Part shown: positions 26,910-38,227 of the stretch, piece by piece
How the letters are laid out: the number at the start of each line of letters is the position of its first letter
Numbering within the stretch: position 1 is the first letter of the stretch
Source: Blasia pusilla
Lineage: Eukaryota > Marchantiophyta > Marchantiopsida > Blasiales
DNA: 64,000 bases
Reading direction: 5' to 3'
Assembly (NCBI GenBank): GCA_050084515.1
Contig: CM114273.1
Coordinates: forward strand, 310,001-374,000
Made by a program: the position numbers and the translations under genes
Notes under the pieces: model-generated
Told to the model about the DNA's origin: nothing
Database searches by the model: none
What the model saw: the letters and a program-made list of their open reading frames with translations, nothing else

Positions 26910-27800
26910 ATGGAGTATTCCTCAGCAACAATCATAGGCGAGAAGCTAGATAAGCATAATTATAATGTCTGGAAGTTTCGCATGAAAACATTTATCATGG
27001 GTCAAGAACTATGGGAGCTTGTTATAGATGATGAGGCCAAGCCAGAAGATGACTCAAGAGGCTTGAATGTTCGCGCGTGGAACAAACGCGCAAGACAAGT
27101 AATCCATTACATTTCAATAACAATCAATTCGCCAATGATAGGTCACATTAAAGATGTTGATATTCCGAAAGAGGTATGGGATGCATTGGAAAAGTTGTTC
27201 AAGACATCTATGAAGGCCTGAAAGCTTCAATTGAAACAACTATTGAACGAAGTGAGGAAAGGATGGCAGAACATCAATGATTATATTTTGAATATCAAAT
27301 ATATTGTTGATCAGTTGAATAGCATTGGAGTGATAGTAGAAGATGATGATCTGATTTTGTTCACTCTTCAAGGCCTTCCAAGGATTACTACACCTTTGAG
27401 ATCTCTATCTCTGTAAGAGAGAAATATCCAACCTTTCAAGAGTTAATCCCACTATTAATCAATGAAGAGATGCGCCTAGTAGGTAGCGATAGTTCGTCTA
27501 GTCTATGTTATTTGCAGGTTATGGATTAAACAGAGGCAGAGGTCGTGGCAGAGGCTTCCGTGGTCATGATGGATATCAAGCATATGAAGGAAGAGTCATT
27601 CAATATAACCCCACTCAATCAACTACGAACAAGTACCAAACACAATCACGAGGTGGTGATGGTGGAAACCGTTGGGGTCGAGGTCAGCAATAGAGGGTCC
27701 TTGGATCTTGCAATTACTGTGAGATAAAGGGTCACTATGCAAAGTTTTGCTTCAAGAAGAAGGTAGATATGAGAATAGGAACCTTACAACAACAAAACTA
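26910..27800 (+). pseudogene. copia gag remnant with CCHC zinc knuckle
   Basis: The frame starts near 26910 (MEYSSA) and reads a typical copia capsid start, with LDKHNYNVWKFRMKTFI and later WNKRARQVIHYI. It is broken by a stop at about 27219 and by further shifts. The nucleocapsid knuckle CNYCEIKGHYAKFC (CX2CX4HX4C) is intact at 27709-27750, after a glycine/arginine-rich basic stretch. Its original role was packaging retrotransposon RNA in cytoplasmic particles. Confidence 0.82.
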
Positions 27801-27861
27801 TGTGGAGGAACAATACCAAGAGCAGAACCAAGAACAATAACATTCACAAACAGAGCATCTC

Positions 27862-29160
27862 TTGGTCATGACTCATCATATGGGAACAATGGTCAAGAAA
27901 GACTCGACAGCAGATTGGTACATTGACTCTGGTGGATCAAATCACATGACCTCACAAGCTAAATGGTTCAGTAGTTTGGAGCTGGTGAAAGATCCTACTA
28001 TTGTGCTCATAAGAGATGACACTCAACATCATATCACGCATACCGGTAAAGTTCCAATAACATCAAATGGTCTTTGTGCTCTTGGGAATGTTCTCTATGT
28101 TCCTACCATTGCAAGAAACTTGATCTCTGTAGGACAGAGAGTAGAATATGGTTATCAAGTGAGGTTTAATGCAGATGGTTGTTTCATTGAAATAATGGAT
28201 GACAAGACTACGATAGCAAAAGGAATTAGATCTGGCAGAATATTCAAATTAGATGTTTCTATGCTAGAGATTCAAACAGCAATGTATGGTTAAACAGACC
28301 AACAAGTGATTGATATAAATGTGTGGCATAAAAGAATTGGACATATGCATCTTCAAATATTAAAGAGTCTTTCATCATCTAATATAGTAATAGGACTCCC
28401 TAAATTAGCGAGTCCTACTATGACTAGATTTCCTTTTCCAAAGCAAGGTAGAAGAGCATTCACGATATTGGAGTTGATTCATAATGATGTGTGGACAACA
28501 TCACAACATAGCCTTAGTGGTTGCCAGTATTTCATTTATTGATGACTTCTCTAGATATATAAGGGTATACTTTCTGAATGCCAAGTGAGAGTTATTCTTA
28601 TTGTTCCAAACATTCAGAGTTTTAGTAGAAGAGCAGACTCGACAACACATTCCAAAATTGCGTAGAGATGGAGGAGGAGAGTATCTTTCAACAGAGTTTG
28701 ATGATTATTTACGTTAGAATGGCATCCAACGTCAAGTGACTTGCCGTTACACTCCACAACAAAATGGAGTGGCTGAGAGGAAGAATCGACATATTGCTGA
28801 AGCGACACGAGCTATATTGAATGAGAAGAAAATGCCTAAGGTGTATTGGGAAGAGGCTGTAGCATGTGCAGTCTTCTTAATCAACTGAACTCCAAGAGAA
28901 GGAGTTCATGATAAAACTCCATTCAAAGTCTTCATAGGAAGTAAACCTGATTTCTCCTTCTAGAAAGTATTTTGATGTATTTGTTATGCTCATGTTCCTT
29001 TTGAGAGACGTCAGAAATTAGACCTCAAGGCTGAAAGATGTATCTTCATTGGCAATGCTGATGGAACTAAGGGGTATAAGTGCTACATTCCATGCTCTAG
29101 GCAGCTTATTATTAGTCGCGATGTTGCCTTTGATGAGCTAAAGTTTATGGTATGCTCCAT
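27862..29160 (+). pseudogene. copia protease and integrase remnant
   Basis: The frame at 27862-28293 contains the aspartic protease site WYIDSGGSNHMT. The pre-integrase zinc-binding region follows from 28306 (VWHKRIGHMHLQILKSL), and the catalytic core region from about 28480 (LELIHNDVW, then FIDDFSRYIRVYF in a shifted frame), on to the PQQNGVAERKNRHI block near 28760. Stops and shifts occur at about 28294, 28541, 28710 and beyond. The 3' part has the usual copia REGVHDKTPF-type segment. Confidence 0.82.
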
Positions 29161-30697
29161 CTGAGCCTATTCTACCTTTAGAATGGTTTGTTGAGGGGGA
29201 GAATATGACTGTGAACCAACAGACATTGTCTTCAACTTCCCCAAGTACTAGTGCAGGATTAGGAGAGGTCCTAGATTCATCAATAAAATTTGTGAGTCCA
29301 TGAACGGGAAGAGTACGTATTCAATCTGTTGACACTAGTAAGAGCTAGAATCAGGTGTCAGAGGCATCTACCTTTGAACAACAACTTCGTAGATCAAATA
29401 GAGTTATACATCCAATTCATAGATTCATAAATGAAGGTTTCCTTGCAACACATCATGCATATATGATGACTATCCTTCAAGAATAGGAGTCGAGTTGTTT
29501 TGAAGAAGCTACAAGTAAAGTCGAATGGATTGAAGCTATAGAGGAAGAGCTTGTTGCATTAAGATATCAACAAACATGGGAGATGGTTGATATACCTTCT
29601 GGTAAGGAAGCTCTTGGTTGCAAATGGAGTTAAAAAATCAAGCGCAATCAAGATGGTACAATTAACATATACAAAGCGAGATTGATGGCTTAGGGCAATG
29701 CACAACAATATGCTATCGTATATGAGGAAATATTTAGCCGTGTTGCAAAGATGGCGACTACGAGAACATTGGTTCCAGTTGTAGTAAGTAAGAACTGGAG
29801 ATTACATCACATGGACGTCAAGAATGCCTTCTTGAATGGAGATCTATACGAGGAGGTATATATGACTCAACCACATGGATACGAGCATTCAAAGTTTCCA
29901 TTTCGCGTATGTAGGTTGAAGAAAGCTATATACGGGCTCAAACAAGCTCCAAGAGCTTAGTATGGGAAGATTACATACGTTCTACAAGATTTGGGTTTTA
30001 GGATATTTGATTTTGACTCCTCGTTATATGGCTTGAGAGACAAGATCATACGGTCCTCATTGTGTTGTATGTTGAAGATCTCCTGATTATTGGGAATACT
30101 AAAGAAATGGTAGCACAAGTCAAGCTTAAGTTACAAGCAGAATTTGATATGAAAGACTTGGGAGAACTCAAGTACTTCTTTGGTATTGAGTTTATCAAGG
30201 TTGGAGAGAGCATGTGACTACTACAACGACAATATGCTCTTCATATGCTTTCAAAATATGGTACGACGGCTTGTAAGCCAATCTCTACACTATTGGACTA
30301 GAGTGTGAAGCTAAGAACGGATGAAGAAGAATTGCTTGTAGATTCTAATATGTACAGGCGCATGGTTGGAAGTTTGATCTATCTAACTATAATCAGACCA
30401 AATTTGAGCTATGTTGTTGGCATAGTGAGCCAGTTTATGCAAGCACATCGAAAACCTCACCTTGATGTTGTGAGGAGGATTACGCGGTATGTGAAATTCT
30501 CTATTTAATTCGGGCTTCCATTTAAACCTTCTCCGAGTTTTCAATTACAGGGAATCATAGATGCTGATTGGGAAGGAAGCGTGTCTCATCGATATTCCAC
30601 ATTTGGTTATTCATTTACTTTGGGAAGCGCAGCTATAAGTTGGGCTTCAAAGAAGCAACCTACAGTTGCTTTATCTTCAACAAAGGTTGAGTACAGA

Positions 30698-30768
30698 GGA
30701 GCAACCAATGTAGCATGTGAGGCTCACATGCTACATTGGTTGCTCCAACAAGTCATCGATGACTTGTT
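30698..30768. repeat. Two abutting palindromes inside the copia RNase H region
   Basis: Positions 30698-30721 and 30723-30746 are perfect inverted copies (24-bp arms, single G between). Directly after them, 30747-30768 is a perfect 22-bp palindrome (centre ATCGAT). The translated frame is still open across them, but the copy-specific residues after ACEA differ from the usual family reading. Confidence 0.9.
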
Positions 30769-31040
30769 GAGATTGTTGTTAGTAACTTAGGACCTAGTGT
30801 AATATATGAAGAGAAGATTAGTAGCATCAAGCTTGCTAATGATCTTGTGTTTCATGCTCGTACAAAGCATGTTGAGGTGCACTATCATTTTATCAGAGAG
30901 AAAGTGTTTGCAGGAGAAATAGATCTTATGTATATAGGTACAAATTAACAAATTGCTGACATCTTTACAAAGGCATTGTCGAGAGATAAGTTTGAGATGT
31001 TTAGAAATGATTTAGGCGTTAGAGATATCGATATGAGCTT

Positions 31041-31049
31041 GAGGGGGAG
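31041..31049 (+). other. Polypurine tract of copia element
   Basis: GAGGGGGAG lies immediately upstream of the 3' LTR, the usual position of the plus-strand primer. Confidence 0.85.
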
Positions 31050-31361
31050 TATTGAAGATTGAGTTGCAGTCAAGCTCATGAGACACCTGAACTGCTATAT
31101 TTGGTACTCACACGAAGTAGGGAAGCTTAATCTTGGTTAGTCAGTTAAGCCTGATTATCTTAACTATGATTAGTTAATCATAGTTAGTCTAACTTGAGAC
31201 TATGGTTAAGATGAGGATTAGGGTTTCTTGTACATACCCTATATAATTGAGAAGGGGACTAGCCTCCACTTATTCTCTCATTCCAAATTTTGCTCTCCAT
31301 GGCGGTGTGTGAGTGTGAGAGCCGTTTTCCACCAATTATGCTTCTGTATCAGTTTTCCATA
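31050..31361 (+). repeat. 3' LTR of copia element
   Basis: Colinear with 26080-26391 without length change. Starts TATTGAAG and ends TTTCCATA. Confidence 0.88.
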
Positions 31362-31557
31362 TAGAAGAGGTCCAATATTAAAGGGAAAACCATCCTTGTA
31401 AATGCAAGGTTCAATATAAACCAAAAAAGTGTAAATTAAAACGAGCCTTCCATAGATAATTATATGTGGACTTATTTACAATAGATGTAAGGAGTTGAAT
31501 TAAGACAAGGACGAGAAAATATATTTATCTCGACAAAAGAATTTGCATTATGTATTA

Positions 31558-31902
31558 CTAGTATATTTCCCGTGCGATGCACGAGCGATAGATTTTCCCC
31601 TTAATTTAATTACTTTTAGATGATATCTGTTAACAATAGAAGAGTCTCAAAAGAACATGTGTCAATAATAGAAGGGCCTTGAAACGACAGGTGTCAACAT
31701 CTAAGAAGGGTTTCCTCTTATCCCATGCACGGGAGTGTAGGGACTAATCATGTTGCATCAATTTATTTATTTTTGCCCGTAAAATGGCAAAAAGTTTCTT
31801 GTTGCTTATAGAATAGGAAACGTTTTCTTGCTGCCTAGTTGCCACATGTCAAACAAAGAGGTGTTTGCAAATCAAGAAGGCACTCTCCAATAGTAATATA
31901 GA
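31558..31902 (-). mobile_element. Non-autonomous Helitron (345 bp)
   Basis: On the minus strand it starts TCTATATTACTATTGGAG and ends with a CTCGTGC-AT-CGCACGGG hairpin about 9 bp before the terminal CTAG. It is flanked by A before TC and T after CTAG, the exact Helitron insertion signature. Its 5' half is closely similar to the element at 32764-32969 (shared 'gccac.tgtcaaac' and 'tttgcaaatcaagaa'). No coding capacity. Confidence 0.82.
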
Positions 31903-31914
31903 TTATTTATAAAA

Positions 31915-32075
31915 CTAGTCCATTGCTCGTGCTATACACGAGAAAAATATCCTTTTACTTGTTTTGTCTCTCATTATTAAATTGACATGTGTCAATATTA
32001 GAAGATCTCTTAATGGACAAGTGTGATCACTTGGAGGACAGTCATTGTGATCCCTTCCTTGGCTAGTAGTATGGA
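31915..32075 (-). mobile_element. Non-autonomous Helitron (161 bp)
   Basis: The minus strand starts TCCATACTACT (degenerate family 5' end) and ends with a CTCGTGTATAGCACGAG hairpin followed by CTAG. A and T flank the ends. It begins only 12 bp from the previous element and has the same orientation. Confidence 0.72.
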
Positions 32076-32763
32076 TAAAATAACTCATTCATACATATGC
32101 GCTTGTGGTAGAAGAAAATGAAGGCTATATATGTCATGTACGCACTGTAGTACAGGTGTTTTATTGATATTATAGATTTAAGAATCACGAATAAGACCCG
32201 ATTCATAAGGAAGAAATTAGCTTAGGTCCAAGGAGGATTTTGACACCCCTAATGGCTTCAATTATAATTCGAGTATCGTGATAATGAGCATTTTTTTTGC
32301 TGAAACATCCAAAACATGTCCATGTGTTTATGGAAAAATATAGAAAATGGTTATGGCCTAAACTCCAAGACTTTGAGACAAGAATTACCTTGATTGTGAG
32401 CAATAGATGAATTGAAGCTTAATTGTCGTGTGCTCAAAGACTCCAAGTGATTTTGAGTATGTCATGGGGCCAAATATTGACATTGGTATGAAATTTTGAT
32501 TTTGTGTTATCTTACAAGTCATGGAAGCCAAATTTCATTTTGGTTTCTTATATATATGTCTATCCCACCTTTTATAAGTTGGAATGAAAAACTACGATGA
32601 TTTGATTGAAGTGAAAGGGAACATCATTTCCTTTAAAAGTGAAATAATACATGTATTTTCTTCCCCTTTGAAAGTTTTAATATTTTTTTTCCTCCTCAGT
32701 ACACTTCCAATTGAAGAGAAGCCAATATCCAATGTGTATCTTCATGTTGTCTATCCTATCACA

Positions 32764-32969
32764 CTAGTAAGGTGCCCATGTGATGTATAGGAAATAAAAA
32801 AGTGTTTTAAGAGTTAGTGTATAACCCATGAAGGGAAGAGATGCTGCACATAAATTTATTTTTTCTTGCTGCCTATAGCATGTGAAATATTTTCTTGTGG
32901 CCCAGTTGCCACTTGTCAAACAGAGAAATGTTTGCAAATCAAGAAAGCACTCTCTCATAATAATATAGA
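32764..32969 (-). mobile_element. Non-autonomous Helitron (206 bp)
   Basis: The minus strand starts TCTATATTATTATGAGAGAG and ends in CTAG with A|T flanks. The 3' hairpin is eroded. The body matches the element at 31558-31902, which makes the two members of one subfamily. Confidence 0.78.
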
Positions 32970-33229
32970 TGTATTCCTTTCTCGTGCGTTGGCTTAGTGT
33001 CAATGCCTTCTCCTCGCCTCTAGAAGAAGACAAGCCAGGCTCGTATGAGCTAGGAGGCTCGCTACAAGGGGGGATGTACAACGCATCCAAATTCGGGCAC
33101 CTCAATCAAGTTCCCCAACTATGCTTGCATAGAAAGCATACGTAGTATGTACACACTCATCTAAGTACTAGAAAATAAGCCGACTTGAGTTTTGGTCCTA
33201 TCCTTAATTCTTCTGTCCCCTTTTCTCTG

Positions 33230-33720
33230 ACTTGCAAGCCACCGAGACAACCACAACTCACCTATCCCAACAAGAACGAGTCCAAACGGGAACGACACCT
33301 CACAACATAGCATTAAAGATGGCGTTCTCGAACACCCTCTCAAACTATTTGCCCAATGTTGGATCAAAGCAAGTGCTCGATCTTCAAACCATATCATGTG
33401 ATGTATCAAACACCTTCGCTGTATGGTAATTGGCATATCACAGAGAGTCAAGAAATGAAGTTGAGCATCTCCTACCCCAGTTGTGGGACTTCAAAGACTT
33501 ATGGCGCTCCTTCTTGATGGACTTTACCGTGTAATCCTCCCCACCAATGTTGATGAAGTTAAGTTGATCGGAATTCAAACCACCGATCTCTTATACTATG
33601 GTTCCGGCCATGAGAAAATTAATCTTCCGATCGCCGGCTCCTCACTTTTGCCGCCACAAGACTATGGGAAGGATTGCTTCATAAGATGATTGTCGAATAT
33701 CTCATACAAAGAATTCTATC
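33230..33720 (+). pseudogene. Gene-like fragment of unknown origin
   Basis: Two + strand frames look protein-like: one around 33232-33520 (NTLSNYLPNVGSKQVLDLQ... PQLWDFKDLWRSFL, broken by one stop) and one at 33540-33687 (VDEVKLIGIQTTDLLYYGSG). The order and a frameshift suggest a decayed gene piece. An overlapping 96-codon minus-strand frame exists and cannot be excluded. The fragment lies between two Helitrons, so capture is possible. I do not recognise the family. Confidence 0.25.
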
Positions 33721-33766
33721 TATCCCTCAACTATGAACCCAAATGAATTTGCGGCTCTACTCTCTA

Positions 33767-33934
33767 CTAGTAGACTGCCCGTGCTATGCACCATAGTACG
33801 GGTGAAGGGGCACATCACATGTTAAATCACTTGTTATGACTAAACATGTCAAGTCATATGTTAAACACTTGACATGTAGGTAGAAAAATTTTGACACTAG
33901 GAAGGGTTTGACAATCCTTTTTTAATAGTATAGA
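33767..33934 (-). mobile_element. Non-autonomous Helitron (168 bp)
   Basis: The minus strand starts TCTATACTATTAAAAAAGG and ends with a hairpin around GTGCATAGCAC and the terminal CTAG. A and T flank the ends. An internal 11-bp inverted repeat (ACATGTCAAGT) forms a further hairpin at about 33844-33877. Confidence 0.82.
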
Positions 33935-36750
33935 TTTATGCCCTCAAATAATGTCATGTAAAACACCTTACACCATCACTTTTATCATGCATTGTGGGGC
34001 CACACAAATTAAAATCCGATATTAAGTGTTTGATTAGGCGCAAGTGATAGGCAATGGCGATCCCTTCTCCAATTAGCAAACACTAAACGCCATTCCAGTC
34101 CATAGCGTTTCTAAACCCTAAACCCAACAAACCAAGCCCAAGATCCGCGTAATGGTAGTGCTTATGTTGGTGGAGTTTGTGAGTAGAAACCCTAATGTAG
34201 CGCCTAATCCAATCCCCAAAACCACCTAAATTGATCGCACGTGTCGACATCTCCCGCTGCCCCGCAACTTCTGTCCACCCACACTGACCCACTGACCGAG
34301 TGCTTACTGAGTCAACGGCCAAGGACCTCCTCCACAACTATCGAGGTAAACCCTAAAGCGAACCTCTCCCGTGTACTGAGTCCTGACTCTAGTCTAACTT
34401 GACTCCTGACTCCTCGGGTCTCCGTAACTGCAGGGAACGGATAAACTTGCCAGAATTTGGGCTGTCGGCCGGGAAAATCCAAGGGTTTGCCGTATTTTGG
34501 CGTCAGGGATACGTACAAACCTCTCGTTTACAGGCTCTTACAGCTGGGTGCTTCAGATTCCCGAACCCGTAAAGCTCACATATTATTTACAAAATTTAGT
34601 TTTTCATTATTATTATTATTACTACTATTAAAAAGTACTCCAAGGGGAAGAGGATGATGTCCTCTTACACGGAATATGATTAACGGCTAACGATTGTAAC
34701 AGATGACGGGGTGCTTAGGGAGTTACTAAATTCCCAATTATCGGGCATTTTCCCAATTGGCCCGCGGGTTTTTGGTTCTCTATGCCTCCCCTCCTTTGTA
34801 TGGATTTTCTATCAAACGTTTTTATTGAAGTTGATCAATTAGTGGCCACTTTCATAACTCGTTGTGGTCCAAGTCCCTTAATGAGATGTGCTTTTGACAA
34901 GAGTGGAAATTAAGGGGTTTTTAGGTTGTGTATTTGTCAAAAGTAAGTGTGAGAAATCCAGGTTATATGGGTATGTTGCCTTAGTGACCTAAGACATATG
35001 CCAAATGCGTCTTATCTACATAAAACATTTTGAGACAAAGGCACAAGTTAACAATGTCTTTGAGGTGGAGTGGAGGTCGGAAATTTTTTGGTGTGTTTTT
35101 TTTTTTTGGGTTGGGTGCCAAGGCCGTGTTTTCCCAATTGATTATTCATTGAGAAGATACTTTCTAGACTCCAAGTCGATATTTTATAAAGAGCACAAAG
35201 AATCATCCTACTTTTGATGTTTCAGAAATAAATACGAGTTTTAAAAAATATTCATTCATAACTAAAAGAAAATAAGGGGAAAAAAAAAGAGAATCAATGT
35301 TCTCTCTTATGGTTCATTCAAGTTGTTGGAATCTTTTAATCCCAAAGAATTTGGGAAAAAATTTGAAAAGCTAAAATAAGAGAAAATAGCAATTGAAAAA
35401 CACTCTTAGTATCAAAATAAGTCAAGAACTTATATTTTAACCATATGAGACCATCCATTTTCATGTATGGAATATTTCACATATAATTTGACGTGCACCC
35501 TTTTATGTCACTTTCACACCAAAGACTAATAGGGCATCTCCATTCCACTACACACTATCATGATGCATGTGCTATGCATGAGTGGGAGAAAGATTTTTTC
35601 GTACCCCTTAAATCTTTGGCCTTGTTAATTAACTTTCTTTTAAATCTAACACATGCCAATAATAGAACAACTTTCAAAGGACATGTTTCAACGTGGGAAG
35701 AGGGTCTCACCAACCTTGCCCTCACTTAATAATTTAGATAATGGGGTTGAATCCTCGCTCGAACGGTACGAATTTTTAAAATGCTCGCCACTAAATATCT
35801 TTAAAATAATAGAATTTTTAATGGGATGCTATGTTAGTTCCCATGCATGTCCATTAGAGACTTCTCCAAAAGATTTGCATGCTCTCCCATCCTCCTAAAA
35901 CGGAACATGGAATATTCAAAATTGTAAACTCTCCTAAATATGAATGGAGGTATGTTCAAGGGACTCCCCATGAACCGAAAAAATTACCCATCCGGAGTGC
36001 ATACTATGTCACTAGAGATGCTCTAAGGACCCGTGGGAATATGGCCTAATAGGGTGGTTCAAACCGTTCTCCAAGGAGTACATTAAGACTAAACGCGTTA
36101 AGGAAAATCTAAATGGGCTAGCTAGAGAGGTACCCGTTAGGGTCCCTACGCCTATTCATCCTCGGGTTTAGCGGTGTAGGATGAAAGTTGAGTTGATCCG
36201 CAATGCACGCTAGGCAAAAGTGAGGTCACAATCCGAATTGGCGACGAGTTGCCAATTGTGTCACAATCTCCTCCACAATAATGAGGGGAACATAAAAAAT
36301 ATTGACTTAATTTACAAGGAGAGACCATTGTTGACTAATCCAATCTCGAAGATGAATAAAGGCGAGGGCCAACGTTACACACAACCGTTCGCAACGAAAA
36401 GAGAGCAAACTAATCGACGAAGTGGACCTAATACTCTTCGATTCCATGTATGAAAGTTATAATTTCACGAAATAACAATAACAAAGACCGCATATGTGGC
36501 TCTATGGGATAGAATCTGCCCTGTACGGAGTGGGATACAGCATTGAACCGCCCAAGTAGATCTCCACTGGCATCCCATGGTTAATTATTAACTGCATGGG
36601 GTGCGGTGTTGGAACTGTTCCGGGAAGACGACTGTCAGTCACTCAGTCCGCCTTAATTGACGCGTACTTCCCTTCTGACTTTCAAGTTTCCGCTCCAGAA
36701 GTCGATGAAAATGCCCGCCCTCTGATCATTGCGACTCGGACTTTCCTCGG
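33935..36750. other. Intergenic stretch with a telobox and an eroded Helitron-like copy
   Basis: 34030-34560 is more GC-rich, includes AAACCCTAAACCC (telobox-like, near 34115) and has overlapping frames without motifs. Around 35553-35738 an eroded family member is recognisable by 'gatgcatgtgctatgcatgag' at one end and an 'aataatttagat' end at the other. No gene could be supported. Confidence 0.4.
34756..34835 (+). repeat. Dispersed 75-80-bp module, copy a
   Basis: Reads ggcccgcgggtttttggttc and continues through 'cctcctttgtat' and 'ttttctatcaaacgttttta'. It is shared with 37424-37500 (+), 51036-51120 (-) and 52400-52500 (-). It resembles the 3' end of a non-LTR element, but no attached ORF is visible here. 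Confidence 0.6.
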
Positions 36751-36759
36751 GATCGAGCG

Positions 36760-37880
36760 GCATCGAGAGGGTGAGTCCGTGAGAGAATCCGAGACAGAGA
36801 GGGTGAGGGTGGAACGAACGAACGAAGGAATGAGTGAGTTTTCGGAGAGAGTCCGAGACACGGACGGTGGAAGGAAAGAGTGACCGAAGAGAGAATCCGA
36901 GACAGAGAGGGTGGAACGAACGAAGGAATGAGTGCCTGAAGAGAGTCCGAGACACGGAGGGTGGAACGACCGAAGGAAGGAGTGCCTGAAGAGAGAGTCG
37001 GAGACGTAGAGGGTGGAACGAATCAAGGAAAGAGTGAGTCCGAGACAAAAAGGGTGGAACGAATCAAGGAAAGAGTGACCGAAGAGAGTGAGTCCGAGAC
37101 AGAAAGGGTGGAACGAATCAAGGAAATAGTGACGGAAGAGAGAGTCGGAGACAGAAAGGGTGGAACGACCAAAGGAAGGAGTGACTGAATAGAGAGTCGG
37201 AGACAGAGAGGGTGGAACGAATAATGAAAGAGTGACGGAAGAGAGTGAGTCCGAGACAGAAAGGGTGGAACGCATCAAGGAAGGAGCGCCCGAAGAGAGA
37301 GTCCGAGACAGAGAGGGTGAAACGAATCAAGGAAGGAGTGCCTGAAGAGAGAGACAGAGAGGGTGAAACGAATCGAGGAAGGAGCGCCTGAAGAGAAGGA
37401 GTGCTGGTCTTGTTGTGGCCTTCAGGTTTTGACTCTTTGAGTCCCCCTCTTTTGTACTTCCGATGGGTTTTCCATCACTCGTTTTTATCGAAGTGCACCT
37501 TTTCTGAAGAGAGAGACAGAGAGGGTGGAACGAATCTAGGAAGGAGTGCCTGCAGAGCGAGACAGAGTGGGTGGAACGAAGGAAGGAAAGAGTGACTGAA
37601 GAGAGGGAGTCCGAGACAGAGAGGGTGGAACGAAGTGAGGAAAGAGTGACTGAAGAGAGGGAGTCCGAGACAGAGAAGGTGAAGAGGAGGAAGGAAAGAG
37701 TGACCGAAGAGGGTGAGTCCGAGACAGAGAGGATGGAACGAAGGAAGGAAAGAGTGACTGAAGAGTGGGAGTCCGAGACAGAAGTCGGAAAGTCGGAAGC
37801 ATCCGAAGGAAGCAGTGACTGGAGAGAGTCCGAGACAGAAAAGAGACGGTGGAAAGACTGACTGGAGGGGAAGGAAAGAG
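36760..37880. repeat. Minisatellite, roughly 54-bp unit, about 18 copies in two blocks
   Basis: The unit core is gagtccgagacagagagggt followed by ggaacgaatcaaggaaggag and a tgactgaagag-type end. Block 1 spans about 36760-37400 and block 2 about 37505-37880, separated by a copy of the dispersed module. Units differ by substitutions and small indels. In block 2 the spacing is 54 bp, so long open frames appear on both strands (an 18-residue repeat with VTEERESETE on +). These frames are a consequence of the repeat. No start context or domain suggests a real protein. Confidence 0.85.
37424..37500 (+). repeat. Dispersed module, copy b, inside the minisatellite
   Basis: Begins near ggttttgactctttgagtcc and ends in the cgtttttatcgaagt segment. 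It interrupts the minisatellite, whose units resume immediately on its right side. Confidence 0.65.
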
Positions 37881-38227
37881 TCACTGACTTGTGAAGGCGG
37901 ATTCAAGGGCCATAAAGGCTTAGCGGTGCAAAGTCTAATATCGGTCAACGATATCTGTCAGCTCCGAAATCCGACACGATTCAACTCATAGTGTCAACCA
38001 TTCAATCAATGATATACTATTAAAAAACTCGAGTATCTGCTTATAAATCCCCATGGGTCTACCATTGTTGCTTGCATTTTACCGTGCATGGACATACATA
38101 AAACGAGTGTGGCTGTTGTTGTCTACGATGTCTAGGATGTGGTGTAATGGATGGAGTTCGATCCATACGTATGGGTATACGATCCCTTGTCAATCATTAA
38201 ACCAATCCTCATGGGTCATGTTGTTGC

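Larger units (their letters stand above)
29480..31049 (+). pseudogene. copia reverse transcriptase and RNase H remnant
   Basis: RT blocks in order: WIEAIEEELVAL near 29530, MDVKNAFLNGDLYEEVYM near 29812, YGLKQAPRA at about 29934 followed by a stop, and the active-site box, which reads YVED instead of YVDD at 30068-30079. RNase H follows with DADWEGS near 30560 and KKQPTVALSSTKVEYRGATN near 30650. The tail KHVEVHYHFIREKV lies near 30870, and an ADIFTKAL-type end lies before the polypurine tract. At least four stops or frameshifts are present. Two palindromes interrupt the RNase H region at 30698-30768. Confidence 0.85.
26080..31361 (+). mobile_element. Complete but inactivated Ty1/copia LTR retrotransposon (5.28 kb)
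   Basis: Two 312-bp LTRs flank an internal region in copia order: gag, protease, integrase, reverse transcriptase, RNase H. A primer-binding site follows the 5' LTR and a polypurine tract precedes the 3' LTR. The flanking pentamers TATAA (26075-26079) and TAGAA (31362-31366) match at four of five positions, consistent with an eroded target-site duplication. By eye the two LTRs differ at about 39 of 312 positions (about 87% identical), so insertion is old. Multiple stops and frameshifts abolish all reading frames. Confidence 0.9.

Noticed and set aside
36682-37948. Long serine-rich or glutamate-rich ORFs on both strands (up to 198 codons)
   Set aside because: They are translations of the 54-bp minisatellite in several frames, with no domain or start context.
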